DNA of 64,000 nt from Pictodentalium vernedei. Taxonomy: Eukaryota; Mollusca; Scaphopoda; Dentaliida; Dentaliidae. The stretch covers positions 529,130,971-529,194,970 of the forward strand of contig CM062297.1 of NCBI GenBank assembly GCA_031216915.1. Direction: 5' to 3'. Shown here one piece after another: positions 11,099 to 23,130 of this stretch; the first letter of the stretch is position 1; every line of letters begins with the position of its first letter. Both the position numbers and the translations under genes were made by a program. The notes under the pieces are model-generated. The model had not been told where the DNA came from. It ran no database searches and saw nothing but the letters and a program-made list of their open reading frames with translations.

Positions 11099-12840
11099 TT
11101 AGCTCAAATTGACAAAGTCAAGCTGAGCTATTGCCATCACTTCTCGTCCATCAGCGTACGTACGTACGTTAGAACTTACGTCCACAATTTCCTTTTGCCC
11201 ACCTCACAGGTCGCATTTATGATCAGATCGCTTTGAAACTTGGTATGCTTGTTTGGGGTGACCTCTAGATGGGAGCTATCGATTTTCTTCTATTTCCATC
11301 CAAAAATGTTGCCGCGGCCACCGTTCTTAGAACTTAGTTTAGTCAGACCTCAATATTTCCCTTTGGCAAACCCTACAGGGCACATTTATGATTGGATTGC
11401 TTTGAAACCTGGCATGCATGTTTGGGGTGACCTCTGAATGAGAGTTATCGATTTTCTTCCATTTCTGTCAAAAAATGTTGCCGTGGCCAATGTTCTTAGA
11501 ACTTAGTTTAGTCAAACCTCAATATTTCCCTTTGACACACCCTACAGGACACATTTATGATCGGATTGCTTTGAAACCTGGCATGCTTGTTTGGGGTGAC
11601 CTCTAGATGGGAGCTATCGATTTTCTTCCATTTCTGTCAAAAAATGTTGTCACGGCCAACGTTCTTAGAACTTAGTTTAGTCAGACCTCAATATTTCCCT
11701 TTGGCACACCCTACAGGGCACATTTATATCAGATTGCTTTGAAACCTGGCATGCTTGTTTGGGGTGACCTCTAGATGGGAGCTGTCGATTTTCTTCCATT
11801 TCAGTCCGTCAAAAAATGTTGCCGCTGGCAACGATCTTTGAACTTAGTTTAGTCAGACCTCAATATTTCCCTTTGGAACACCCTACAGGGCACATTTATG
11901 ATCAGATCGGTTTGAAACTTTGTATCCTTGTTTGGGGTTACCTCTAGATGGGAGCTATCGATTTTCGTTGATTTCCGTCAAAAAATGTTGCCACTGGCAA
12001 GGACCTTCGATGAATTTAGTAAAAACTTAGTGCAGTTAAGCATCAATTTCCCTTTGACACACCCTGCAGGGCACATTTATGATTGGATCGCTTGCAAACT
12101 TGGTGTGCTTTTGTGGGGTGACATTTATATTGGAGCTGTCGATTTTCTTCCATTTCCGTCAAAACATGTTGCCGCAGCCAACATTCTTAGAACTTAGTTT
12201 AGTCAGACCTCAGTATTTCCCTTTAACACACCCTTCAGGGCACATTTATGATTGGATCACTTTGAAACTTAGTATGTGTATTCGGGGTGACCTCTAGATG
12301 TGAGCTTTTGCTTTTTTTAATTTCCGTAAAAAATTATTGTCATTGTCACCAGCCTTTGGACTTGCTGCATTTGTGCATCAACTTACCCCTTTTGCACTCT
12401 CTGCAGGATATATTTATGAACTTCCATAAAAAAAACCCCAAAAACCATTGCCACAAGCAGTAACCTTCTTCTTAGTGCATTTGTGCATTAACATCTTCCT
12501 TTGGCATGCCTCAGAGGGCACATTCATTATCAGGTTGTTTTGAAACTTTGTATGCTTATGTAGGGTGACAAAGATAGGAGCCATTGATTTTCTTTTCATT
12601 TCCATCAAAAACTGTTGCTGTGAGCAACAATCTTTGAATTTATTGCATTTGTGCATCAACATTCTTTGACATGGCCTACAGGCCAATTTATCATAAGATT
12701 GTTTTTGAACTTGGTGTGCTCATTAGGCAGGATCTTTAGATAAGAGCTATTGATTAGCATTCATTTTTGTGAAAAAAAGTTGCCATTTACAATAACCTCT
12801 GAACATACTGCATTTGTGTACAACATTCTTCCTTAAGCCA
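11099..12840 (+). repeat. Helentron-like head plus tandem array of 170-180-bp units
   Basis: The head TTAGCTCAAATTGACAAAGTCAAGCTGAGCTA is a fold-back of 5' type, followed by TACGTACGTACGT. About nine units follow, each with GCACATTTATGATYGGATYG, CTTTGAAACTTGG, GGGGTGACCTCTAGATGGGAG and TTCTTAGAACTTAGTTTAG. The last three units are increasingly diverged. I could not fix the right boundary. Confidence 0.75.
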
Positions 12841-13669
12841 GTCTTAAAGTTTACATTTAAAAATGCATGGATTACTCAGACATTGTGCACACACAATGCT
12901 GTTATGTTGAAATTTCATCAAACAACATTGGTACCAATGATACAGTGTCATTGACACTTTCATTAATGTTGGTGTGGACAACAACAAAATTGTAATATTA
13001 CAAACATGGGCGTAATATCCTCTTCTAAAAATGGCACCCCTGGATAAGAAAACTGAAAAGATGTCCTGCAATTTCCACTTTGTCGTGCAATAATGGCACT
13101 GCCATTGCAACTTTCCCCAGAGAAGGTATTGAGCATTTTCAATTCCATCGCCTTGCAGATTTGAGAACAGTGTGAACATTTCCGTAGTTCTTAGATCTTT
13201 GAAAACAATATCTTGCCCAAGTTCACGATTTGCTGCATATGATTACAAACCAGCATGTAGCCAATTTCCAGCATGGGGGTTTTCAAATCCAAGCTTATTC
13301 ATGTTTTGTGCATTTTCTTTGGGGCATTTGTAACACATCAGAGATGAAATGGTAAAATATGCTTTCTTCAAGTCTGGAGTTCAAAGTCTTTTATTTGAAA
13401 CCCAGTCATTGGAATTACAGATTGATTTGTGCTTGTTGTGGTTGGTTACTTATCACATTGGAAGCTTGTCTGTCATCAAACTCATAATAATAATGTTTTT
13501 TTTCCAAAAAAATGAAAATATTTGATTTCCTTGTACTTTAGTCTTTTTTTTTGTACATATTATGCCTTTACTTCTTTTATCAGTTTTTCACGCACTGGTG
13601 TAAATTGAAAAAAAGGTCCTATAAAGTTTTGTTGAATGCTTCCTTTAACTACAAAAGTAAACATGTTTT
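12841..13669. other. intron sequence without recognised features
   Basis: No coding exon recognised. The short reading frames on the minus strand have no family resemblance that I can name. Confidence 0.4.
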
Positions 13670-14045
13670 GGCCTAAAAAAGTTAAAAATTTGTTTCTTAG
13701 GCCCTCCTGCATGGTCCTTTTTGTCTGTCAGATGCTCTCTTTATAACCAATGCAAACTTCAAAAATATAAATTAAATGGTTTATATCTGATATCTTATCT
13801 AAGTCAATAAAATTGATAATAAAGTTAATAAAATTTGTCCCTTGAATGCAACATGGCTTTGCAATGCTTTAGCATTGTTGCACTTGGGGGACAAAATACA
13901 CCACCACCCATGCTATTCTGTAGATTATGAGGTTTAAAACATAAAACAAACCAAGAACATGAACTTTTGATGGCCAAAAAATAATTACCAAAATATAAGA
14001 TAAAAATAGCCTCCGAAACAGATCTACTTTGTGGGGCCTTAAGTG
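13670..14045. repeat. dispersed repeat, uninterrupted copy (empty site for DIRS B)
   Basis: This segment aligns with 44220-44300 joined to 51341-51480. Shared blocks are TGCATGGTCC, TTATAACCAATGCAAACTT, the AT-rich join, ATGGTTTAT and GGCTTTGCAATGCTTTAGCA. Its 3' part also matches 1-172. It shows the target sequence before DIRS element B inserted in the other copy. Confidence 0.75.
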
Positions 14046-14977
14046 AATTTCATACCAAATCATGGAGAATTTGAGATTCTTGTTACCATATGATGTGGAC
14101 TTCACCCCTTAAGTCCCCATACAGCTACAAACTGCCCCTTTTATATTACTCTGAATATGTTGTTCTAAGTATATTTTTCGTTGAGAACTGAACTGGGAGG
14201 ATGCATTTCTCTGGACAGTGTTTTTACATTATTATTGGCTGTCTTTTCAGGCAGGTAACACTGTTAAACCACCTGCAGTTCTGAACATGTATATATGGTA
14301 GTCATTAACATAAAATTAATCTGAGGACCAGCACTTTTCTCAAAACTCATCAAACAATTCTTTCATTTTTTGCCTTGAAAACATAGCTCATGGTCCCTCA
14401 TTGAAACCAGCTCATTCCTATGAGGGGTCGAAAGTAATGTTTTTCAGTTGAAAATGAAAATGTTTTGTTATTTGGAAAATTTTGTTATCACTGTTATCCT
14501 CTAGACATGTTATAAGGTAAACTAGTTGTTTCAGAACAGAGAAGATTACTTCAGTTCTTCCAAAACTCATTCACAATGTTATGATACCTACTACACCAAC
14601 ACAACAAATGTCCCACCAGGTCAATAAAATATTATACCATATACATTATTTTGAGCTTTCTGCACACATCTGGCTGGGGATGGACAATGAGGTGTACTCC
14701 AGTAGAGAGGAAGTACTAGACATCTGATTGTGCACCATGGCCTTTCATGTCCGATCAATCCGGTTCAGACCATTGTTTGGTCTTTTTCACTTTTTCTCTT
14801 TCTTCAGGGTTTATCCTTGAAATGCTCAAATTTTTCATTTTTTCAAGAAGAGAGGTTAATGTGTTGGTGAGGAAGGTATAGTAGAAATAAGATTTGATAT
14901 AAAATTTGAATTTCCGTAATGGTCTAGTTAATGGTGTTTATGTGATAAAAAAAATTTTTTATCTATATATTCAAAAG
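14046..14977. other. 3' end of the 14.3-kb intron, with a partial MITE
   Basis: The stretch 14340-14475 holds the fold-back core of the TTAA-type MITE (AAAACATAGCTCATGG with a facing ATGAGGGGTC arm) without clear ends. The rest is unique. The acceptor of the next exon has only a short pyrimidine stretch (TTTTTTATCTATATATTCAAAAG). Confidence 0.45.
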
Positions 14978-15217
14978 TTCCAAGGAGACAGGAAACAGTT
15001 TTCAGTGATGATGATGATTCACTTCTGGGAGGATTAGGGATTGATGAGAAGTCAACCAAGTCTAAACAGCAGGAGAGTTCCTTGAATACAAATGACAGCA
15101 AGCCAGCCAAATCGATAATGGACTCTTTACTGGGAAAAGACAGTGTATCCAAACAACTGGAGCCAAAGGAAAGACAAGAATTTATTTTGGATAAAAAATA
15201 CAGTAAACCTGATGAAG
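14978..15217 (+). CDS. FBF1: FBF1 homologue, internal exon (phase 1 in, phase 1 out)
   Basis: This 240-bp exon uses acceptor TTCAAAAG and donor GAAG|GTACAA. Two other AGs follow within 30 bp, but only the first joins in frame to the phase-1 end of the exon at 604-726. It encodes 79 complete codons. Landmarks are FSDDDDSLLGGLGIDEK near the start, SIMDSLLGKDS in the middle and EFILDKKYSKPDE at the end. Vertebrate FBF1 has the same order: an acidic patch before an LG(F/I) motif, a second LxxLLG motif, and EFKLDKKY followed directly by the FxFGxYQP segment encoded in the next exon here. The region is predicted disordered and precedes the C-terminal coiled coil that targets the protein to centriolar distal appendages. 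The open minus-strand frame over the same bases is a shadow. Confidence 0.88.
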
Positions 15218-15247
15218 GTACAACATGAAAGTGTACTGTTAAATAAC

Positions 15248-15446
15248 TTAACTCTTTACCTAACTGTTTACACAAATCACCTCGATGCTATTTTACATAA
15301 ATCACCATTCAGATTTTGTTTTCTCCATTTTTGCTTCAAAAACATAGCTCATGAAACCTCACTGGAACAAGCTCATTCACCTTATTTTATTGAAGGTTAT
15401 AAGCTATGTTTTGGAAACCAAAAATGAGAAATTTTCAGTTATTTAA
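15248..15446. mobile_element. TTAA-flanked MITE, copy c
   Basis: TTAA occurs at both ends, with CTCTTTACC inside the left end. The core has AAAACATAGCTCATGA facing TTATAAGCTATGTTTTGG, so the element can fold back on itself. It begins 30 bp after the FBF1 exon donor. Confidence 0.55.
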
Positions 15447-15750
15447 CTGATTGAGAGTTGGAAACCTATATCTGGACTTGATTCTCAGTGCAGGTACCGC
15501 AGCTTAAAGGTGTCATATTATGTGGATGTGTTCATATTATTAGCCCGACTGTTTACTGAAGGTTCAAGTGTTTTGTTTTTTTTTCTTTTTCCTCTTTAGT
15601 CATGACTTTCTTCTGTCTGTCTGTCTGTTAACATTTGGAGTTCTGGTTAAAGGTTGTGGTTAAAGTTTTTTAGTCAACCTTAAAGTTTTTTGGGTTTTTT
15701 TTCTTTTAAATTAATATTACTATTGATTGTATCATTCTCATTTTGTTTTT
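15447..15750. other. intron with fragment of a TAGCCCGACTG-type head
   Basis: TTAGCCCGACTGTTTACTGAAGG near 15540 and the following TCTGTCTGTCTGTTAACATT match the heads at 17562 and 24108. Otherwise nothing was recognised. Confidence 0.45.
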
Positions 15751-17516
15751 ATTATGTCTCCCCTTCCCAGAAGGGAGACATATTGTTTTAGTGCATATTC
15801 TTCTTCTTCTTCTTCTTCTTCTCATACAAACTTTGTCCGGGTCATAACTTTTTTATCTTTTGACCTACACCTTAGATACTTGGCATGTGGATGTATCACC
15901 ATGAGCCGGTGTGCAGTGCACCATAGTGACCTTCATGTGACTTTGACCTTTGCCCTGAAGGTCAGATTTATGTGTTTTTTTAAGGGAAGCATCACACAAA
16001 CTTTGTCTGGGCCATAACTTTTTTGTCTTTTGACCTACACCGTAGATACTTGGCATGTGGATGTATCACCATGCACCTGTGTGCAGTGTACCATAGTGAC
16101 CTTCATGTGACCTTGACCTTTGACCTGAAGGTCAGATTTATGCGCTTTTTAAGGGAAACTGTCTGGATCAGAACTTTTTTGTATTTCGAGTCAGGCTTTA
16201 GATATTTGGCATGTGGATGTATCACCATGAGCTGGTGTGTAGCGAACCAGTGTGTCCTTCATGTGCCCTTGATCTTTGATCTGAAGGTCAGATTTGTGCT
16301 TTTTTCAAGGAAACTTTGTCCGGACCAAAACTTGTTTGTCTTTTGAGTCAGGACTTAGATATTTGGCATGTGGATGTATCACCATGAGCCGGTGTGTCGC
16401 TTACCATTGTGACCTTCATGTGACCTTGACCTCAAGGTCAAATTTTTGTACTTCAAATAGGGAGTGATTGTCCAGACCAGAACATTTTTTTGTTTTTTGA
16501 CCTAGGACATGGTTATTTGACATGTGGATGTGTCACCATGAGACCACATGTCATCTACCTCGATGACCTTCATGTGACCTTGACCTCTGACCTTAAGGGC
16601 AAATTTATGTACTTCAAATAGGGAATAATTATCCAGACCAGAACTTCTTTGTTTTTTGACCTAGGACTTAGATATTTGACATGTGGATGTATCGCAATTA
16701 GACTGCATGTCACATGTAATCATGACCTTCATGTGACCTTGACCTCAAGGTCAAATTTATGTACTTTAAATAGGGAGTAATTGTCCAGACCAGATTTTTT
16801 TTTGGACAAGTGGATGTGTCACCATGAAACCGCATGTCTGCTACCTTGATGAACTGCATGTGACCTTGACCTCTGACCTCAAGGTCAAATATATGTACTT
16901 CAAATAGGGAATAATTGTCCAAATCAGAACTTTTTTGTTTTTTGACCTAGGACTTATATGATTGACATGTGGATGTATCACAATGAGACCACATGTCATC
17001 ATGACCTTCATGTGACCTTGACCTCAAGGTCAAATTTATGTACTTTAAATAGGGAGTAATTGTCCAGACCAGAATTTTTTTTTTTGACATGTGGATGTGT
17101 CACCATGAAACCGCATGCCCGCTACCTTGATGAACTGCATGTGACCTTGACCTCTGACCTCAAGGTCAGATTTATGTACTTCAAATAGGGAATAATTGTC
17201 CAGATCAGAACTTTTTGTTTTTTTTACCAAGGACTTAGTTGATTGACATGTGGGTGCATCACAGTGAGACCACATGTCATCATGACCTTCATGTGACCTT
17301 GACCTCAAGGTCAAATTTATGTACTTTAAATAGGGAGTAATTGTCCTGACCAGAATTTGGTTTTTTTTGACATGTGGATGTTGAGCTAGATCATAGATAT
17401 TTATAACCCCGCTCTCCAAAGGGGAAGTTGGGACATACTTGTTTATATATAATTTGCAGTGCATTAAATAGAAAGGAAGGGGAGACATATGTTTTAGTGT
17501 GCTAAAACAGTTTCTA
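15751..17516 (+). mobile_element. repeat element with arrays of AGGTCA-type half-sites
   Basis: The head ATTATGTCTCCCCTTCCCAGAAGGGAGACAT is a hairpin followed by a TTC microsatellite. The tail repeats AGGGGAGACATATGTTTTAGTG, so the element is bounded by related ends. Inside are about ten units of 130-170 bp with GACATGTGGATGTATCACCATGAG, TTCATGTGACCTTGACC and AAATTTATGTACTT. Four units contain the 20-bp palindrome-like TGACCTTGACCTCAAGGTCA at 16421-16440, 16734-16753, 17013-17032 and 17294-17313. Two more have the same arms with an extra CTCTGAC between them. The minus-strand frame of 147 codons follows the repeat period and is not a gene. Confidence 0.75.
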
Positions 17517-17561
17517 GTTTTTTTTATGTTTCATGTTATTTTGGGAAATATTTAACCCTTT

Positions 17562-18800
17562 TTAGCCCGACTGTTTACAGTGAGGGCTATGGTAATGACT
17601 TTTGTCCGTCCATCCGTCCGTCTGTCGGTCTGTTAACTTTTAGAGTTTTGGTTAAAGTTTGTGGTTAAAGTTTTTTACTGAAGGTTCAAGTGGGGTTTTT
17701 TGGGGTTTTTTTTTCTCTCTTCTTTTCCTGTTGAGTTGACATTTGGAGTTTTGGTTAAAGTTTGTGGTTAAAGTTTTTTATTCAACCTTCAAGTACAGGC
17801 TATACCCGGTAGTTCTTGTCTGATCGTCAAAAAATTTCATATGCAGGTTTTAGGTAATGTCTACATGAGAACGTCCCCTTTTGGTCGTGATCGGTCATCC
17901 GGTATGGCTGCCCGAGCCCAAAACCTGAAAACCATTAGCACAGTCTACAGGTCGTATTTATGAAGGGATTGCATTGCAACTTCATAGAATGCCTCTGTAT
18001 AATGCCTAGATGAGAACGTCTCCGTTTGGGCATGATCTGTCAACCGTGATGGCTGCCCAAGCCCAAAACCCCAAAACTTTTAGCACAGTCTGCAGGTCAT
18101 GTTCAATATGGACGGATTTTATTGTAACTTGACACAATGACTCCGTATGATGTCTACATGAGAATTTCCCCATTTGGGCGTGATCTATCAACCGTGACGA
18201 CTGCCCGAGCCCAAAACCCGAAAACCTTTAGCACAGTCTACAGGTCATATTTTGGAGGGATTTCATTGTAACTTGATAGGTTAACTTCATATAATGTCTA
18301 CATGAGAAAGTCCCCTTTTGGACGTGATTGGGCAACTCTTGACGGCTACAGGTGCCCGAAACCCGAAAACCTTCAACACAGTCTACAGGTCATATTAATT
18401 TTATGAAGGGATTTCATTGTAACTTTGTAGGATCAATCCACATGATGCCCAGATGAGAATGTCCCCTTTTGGTTGCGATCATTCAACCATGATGGCTGCC
18501 CAAGCCTGAAGCCCGAAAACCTTTAGCACAGTCTACAGGTCATATTTATGAAGGGATTTCATTGTAACTTGATAGGTTGACTTCATATAATGTCTAGATG
18601 AGAACGTCCCCTTTTGGGCAACTGTGATGGCAACAGATGCCGAAGACTTTTAGCACAGTCTACAGGTCATATTTATGGAGGGATTTCATGAGAATGTCCC
18701 CTTTTGGGCAACTGTGATGGCAACAGAGGCCCGAAGCCCGAAAGCCTTTAGAATATTCCACAGGCAAAATTAGAAAGGGATTTCATTGTAGCTTGTTAGG
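17562..18800 (+). mobile_element. Helentron-like element sharing the 2967-9488 core behind a different head
   Basis: The head is TAGCCCGACTGTTTACAGTGAGGGCTA, a fold-back, followed by a GTCCGTCCATCCGTCC tract. From about 17800 it carries the same units as 2967-9488 (CAGTTCTTGTCTGATCGTCA, GAACGTCCCCTTTTGG, CTTTAGCACAGTCTACAGG). Later units are shorter and more diverged. Confidence 0.65.
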
Positions 18801-19066
18801 ATGACTCCAACAAACACCACCAACCCCTAACCCCCCCACCCCCCACCCCCCCCCTCCCCCACCCCCAGTTAGGCTTTTTTTCCCCTTTTTTTCTCCAATA
18901 TGCATTTTGAACTATTTACAGTCACATCCCCCCCCCCCACAGAGAAAAAAAAAATGGACTCCCCCTGACACACACCCCACTCTACCCCACCCCTCACTTC
19001 CCACCCCACGTTCTCCTCACCCAGGGCCATTCATGCAATCTTTTTTCTTTGGTACAAAATGCATTT
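18801..19066. repeat. C-rich repeat tract
   Basis: Poly-C and CCCCACCC runs are joined to a short module, TCCAATATGCATTTTGAACTATTTACAGTCAC. The same module recurs near 20970, 23750-24110 and, in reverse, 30150-30590. Not coding. Confidence 0.6.
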
Positions 19067-19079
19067 TTAGCCTGACTGT

Positions 19080-19471
19080 TTATAGTCAGGGTGGGACCGC
19101 GGTGGCTCACTAGGTAGAGGTGCAGGCTGCAAGCCGAGAGGTCCTCGGTTCGAATCCCACCTGCGGCAACCGCGTTGTGTCCGTGGGCAAGACGCTTCAT
19201 CTCCATTGCCTGCATGGGGGCACGATGATGCCGTGTACTAAGGTGTTCTGCACGTCGATGGTCTTCAACCAATCTAACCCTGCCTGTGCTGCAGTGCAGA
19301 GTAACGATGTTGGGGAGCTGGCAGCTGCTCGTCGTTGCTCAGTGGTTCTCTCCGGGTACTCTGGCTTCCTCCACCTGTAAAACTGTCATGGTCATGGTTA
19401 GCCATTAGGCATAAATATATGACCTTAAACATCAATAAATAAATCAATAAATAAATACATTATAGTCAGGG
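19080..19471 (+). mobile_element. tRNA-headed SINE with 12-bp target duplication
   Basis: TTATAGTCAGGG flanks the SINE on both sides. The head has A box TGGCTCACTAGG and B box GGTTCGAATCC; the centre has GTGTCCGTGGGCAAGACGC; the tail is a run of AATAAATAAAT. The sequence is close to the copy at 7965-8314. The insertion point is inside the terminal fold-back of the host element. Confidence 0.88.
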
Positions 19472-19651
19472 CTATAGTCATGACTTTCGTCCGTCCATCT
19501 GTCGGTCCATCCATCTGTCTGTAAACAATTGGTTTCCGACTGATAACTCCAGTTTGGATTATTTGATTTCAACCGAAGTTGATATGTGTATTTTCCAGCT
19601 AGTAATACAGGCCAGGTTTGAATATAGGTTCCACAACTCCCTCCCCCCCCT

Positions 19652-19652
<1 letters not shown>

Positions 19653-19711
<59 letters not shown>
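19653..19711. repeat. CA dinucleotide microsatellite
   Basis: About 29 perfect CA units directly follow a C-rich tract. The minus-strand reading frame over it (poly Cys-Val) is an artefact. Confidence 0.95.
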
Positions 19712-19713
<2 letters not shown>

Positions 19714-19825
19714 TCACTTAGGCAATTATTCCCAAAATTCATTTTGAAGGATTGAGAGTTATTACATGCAAAAAAGAAAATTGACTCATATAGCCCAACA
19801 TTGCTTTATGTACTGCATCTTTGAT

Positions 19826-20055
19826 CCTTTACCTAACACAAGTTGAAGCTAACAGTACAAATTATTTTTCTGAAACATCATTTTTTACTTCTAACCATGG
19901 CTTATTAGTCCTTATTGGAACAAGCTCATCAAGTTTGTTTCATTAATAGGTCATGAGGTATGTTTTGAAGTAGAGAAATGAAAAAATAAAATTTGAATAG
20001 CAAATTTTGTATATCACGAGTGCAGATATGGCAGATTCGTTAGGTAAACTGTTAA
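19826..20055. mobile_element. TTAA-type MITE, copy d
   Basis: The left end is CCTTTACCTAAC and the right end GATTCGTTAGGTAAACTGTTAA. The internal arms are CCTTATTGGAACAAGCTCATC and a facing AGGTCATGAGGTATGTTTTG. It was carried along when the surrounding segment was duplicated (partial copy 21050-21227). Confidence 0.6.
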
Positions 20056-20137
20056 AAAAAAATGGCTCCGACTATTTTGCGTCTAAGCATTGCCATTCCT
20101 GGGACAGTCGGGCTGCATGTGTGACATCACTCTAGTT

Positions 20138-21748
20138 TGTATGGCAATTTAACTTACAACTTCCAGGTTAAAGTTTTTGGTTAAAGATTTTTTTTTGGGG
20201 GGGGGGGGGTGTTTTAAAATTACACCTTTAATTCTTCAAACAGTTTAGTGGAATGTCACTGTTTCTTATTTGGGACAATGTCTACTATCTACTGAACATT
20301 TCTACAGTGATTTTCATTAAAATCGGCATGATTTTGACCCCTTTTAAACATGTTTTCAGACTTACTTTCTTTGTATTTGAAATTAGACTTTGCCACAAAC
20401 TTTCTTATTCTGATTCTTACAGGGTCAATAAAACTTAATGATTCCATTTACATCAATGATTTCTTTTATCGGTTTTAGGAAATATTGAACCCTTTTTTGC
20501 CAATCAATTTTACTCAGTATTCCCAGCTTAAAGTTTTGGCTTAAAGTTCTGCTTTTCAAGGTTCTACCTTTCATTCTCCAAACTATCTGTTACAACGTCA
20601 TTTCTTTTTTTCATTTTGGGCAAGGTTTACTGAAGCTGTACACAGTGATTTCAAATAATATTGGCATTAATTTAATCCTTTTCACAACGTTTTTCGGGGA
20701 GGGGGGAGGGCAATTAGGCACTTTTTTTTCTTTCATCAAAAATGCTTTTTTACAGTTTTGGTTAAACTTTGTGGTTAAAAACCCAGACAAACACCATCAA
20801 ATTAATTTAACCCTTTTCACAACGTTTTTCTGGGAGGGGGGGAGGGCAATTAGGCACTTTTTTTTCTTTCATCAAAAATGCTTTTTTACAGTTTTGGTTA
20901 AACTTCGTGGTCAAAAACCCAGACAAACACCATCACCCTCTCTTCCCCCCCCCCCCTCCTCCCTCCCCAATTTCTCCAATATGCATTTTTAACTATTTAC
21001 AGTCACTACATGCAGAACCTTTTTTTAAACTTATGTAACATCACATTTTTTCATTTTTTCTTTTAACCATGGCTTATTAGTCCTTATTGGAACAAGCTCA
21101 TCAAGTTTGTTCCATTAATAGGTCATGAGGTATGTTTTGAAGTAGAGAAATGAAAAAATAAAATTTGAATAGCAAATTTTGTATATCACGAGTGCAGATA
21201 TGGCAGATTCGTTAGGTAAACGGTTAACAAAAAATGGCTCCAACTATTTTGCGTCTAAGCATTGACATTGCTGGGACAGTCAGGCTGCATGCATGACATC
21301 ACTCTAGTCATTAATATTGGCATGATTTTAACCCCTTTTAAAAATGTTTTCAGACTTAGTTTCTTTGTATTTGAAATTAGGCTTTGCCACATACTTTCTT
21401 ACTTTAATTCTTGCATAGTCAATACAACTTAATGATTGCATTTACATCAGTCATTTCTTTTATCGGTTTTAGGAAATATTTAACACTGTTTTGGCAGTCA
21501 GTTGTACTTAGTATTCTCAGCTTAAAGTTTTGGATTAAAGTTTTGCTTTTCAAGGTTGTACCTTTCATTCTTCAAACACTGTGTTACAACGTCATTGTTT
21601 TTCATTTGGGGCAAGGTCTACTGAACCTGTATACATGTACATTGGTTTCAAATAATATTGGCATTAATTTAACCCTTTTCAATGTGGTTTTTCAACTTCG
21701 TTTCTCTAAATTTCAAATTGGGCTTCAACCACGTACTTTGTTACTTTT
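20138..21748. repeat. segmentally duplicated intron repeats
   Basis: 19880-20136 and 21045-21310 are close copies. The segments around 20470-20660, 21470-21690 and 24600-24830 share TTTTGGATTAAAGTTTTGCTTTTC and TCATTTGGGGCAAGGTCTACTGA. 20690-20815 is duplicated in tandem at 20816-20935. Nothing looks coding. Confidence 0.7.
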
Positions 21749-23130
21749 TAGCTCAACTTTGACGAAGTCAAATTTGAGCTACTGTCATGGCCCGTCGTCC
21801 GTCTGGCCATCTGTCCGTCTGTCCGTACGTCAACAATTGGCTATGGCTCGGGCTAGAGGTCGTATTTATGAACCGATCTTTACGAAACTTCTTGTGTACC
21901 TTTGTTATGACCTTGGGACGGGAACGAGTGTTTTTAGGTGTGGTCCGAAATTCAAGATGGCTGCCAGTGGCCATTTTGTACCGATGATGCAAAAATCAGT
22001 TTTTTGTACAGAACTTCTGTATGAAAGTTCTGATTTGAATAAAGTTTTGTATAAATGTTTAGTACCATGGGATACATCACATATAATACAGGTTTTTTTC
22101 TCGTGCGTAAATTATGCAAATTAGACTGACTTTGATTTATTTCGTGTTACTTTCAGAGCTGTAAGTGCCAAGCTGCTGTGGCTCGGGCTAGAGGCCGTAT
22201 TTATGAACCAATCTTTACGAAACTTCTTGGGTACCTTTGTTATGACCCTGGGACGGGAACGAGTGTTTTTGGCTGTGGTCCGACATTCAAGATGGCTGCC
22301 AATGGCCATTTTGTACCGATGATGCAAAAATCAGTTTTTTGTACAGAACTTCTGTATGAAAGTTCTGATTTGAATAAAGTTTTGTATAAATGTATAGTAC
22401 AATGGGATACATCACATATAATACGGGTTTTTTTCTCGTGCGTAAATTATGCAAATTAGACTAACTTTGATTTATTTAGTGTTACTTTCAGAGCTGTAAG
22501 TGCCAAGCTGCTATGGCTCAGGCTAGAGGCCGTATTTATGAACCAATCTTTACGAAATTTCTTGGGTACCTTTGTTATGACCGTGGGACGAGAACAAGTG
22601 TTTTTGGGTGCAGTCCCAAATTCCAGATGGCTGCCAGCAGCCATTTTGTACCGACGATGCCGAAATCTGTTTTTTGTACAGAACTTCCATATGAAAGCTC
22701 TGATTTGAATAATTTTTTGTATGAATGTTTAGTACCATGGGATACATTACATATATTACAGGTTTTTTTCTTGTGCGTAAATTATGCAAATTAGGCTAAC
22801 TTTGATTTATTTAGTGTTACTTTCAGCACTGTGAGTGCAAATCCCAATACGGCTCGGGCTAGAGGCCGTATTTATGAACCGATCTTCACGAAACTTCTTG
22901 GGTACCTTTGTTATCACTGTGGGACGAGAAGGAGTGTTTTTGGGTCCAGTCTAAAATTCAAGATGGCCGCTAGCAGCCATTTTGTTCAAAATTAAGTGCA
23001 ATCAGATTTTTGCGCAGAACTTCCAAATGAAAGATCTGATTTGAATAAATTTTTGTATGAATGTTTAGTACCATGGGATACATTACATATAATACAGAGT
23101 TTTTCTCGTGAATAAATTATGCAAATTAGG
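21749..23130 (+). repeat. Helentron-like head plus tandem array of four 335-bp units
   Basis: The head TTAGCTCAACTTTGACGAAGTCAAATTTGAGCTA folds back and is followed by CGTCCGTCTGGCCATCTGTCC. Units start near 21842, 22178, 22513 and 22848 with GGCTCGGGCTAGAGG. They contain CGTATTTATGAACCGATCTT, GACGGGAACGAGTGTTTTTGG, TTCAAGATGGCTGCC and CCATGGGATACATCACATA. Several units stay open for 93 codons on the + strand and also on the - strand. I attribute this to unit homogeneity and not to coding. Confidence 0.85.

Larger units (their letters stand above)
19067..20137 (+). mobile_element. Helentron-like element with SINE and MITE insertions
   Basis: The head TAGCCTGACTGTTTATAGTCAGGG is split by a SINE and resumes at 19460 as TTATAGTCAGGGCTATAG. 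A GTCCGTCCATCTGTC tract and a core with AACAATTGGTTTCCGACTGATAA follow, then a CA microsatellite. The end is GGGACAGTCGGGCTGCATGTGTGACATCACTCTAGT. A near-identical right half lies at 21045-21310. Confidence 0.6.

Noticed and set aside
14978..15000. Later acceptor sites (after GGAGACAG or TTTTCAG) for the second FBF1 exon
   Set aside because: They do not fit the phase-1 end of the previous exon as well; only the AAAAG site keeps the frame with no loss of coding sequence.
17045..17488. 147-codon minus-strand frame
   Set aside because: It spans units of the AGGTCA-rich element and repeats YLKYINLTLRSR; no sign of coding.
19444..19710. Cys-Val repeat protein on the minus strand
   Set aside because: Translation of a CA microsatellite.
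21411..22124. 237-codon open frame
   Set aside because: It runs from one repeat family into the first 335-bp unit. The shared part recurs as a 93-codon frame in the next units, and the opposite strand is open too. Repeat homogeneity explains it.
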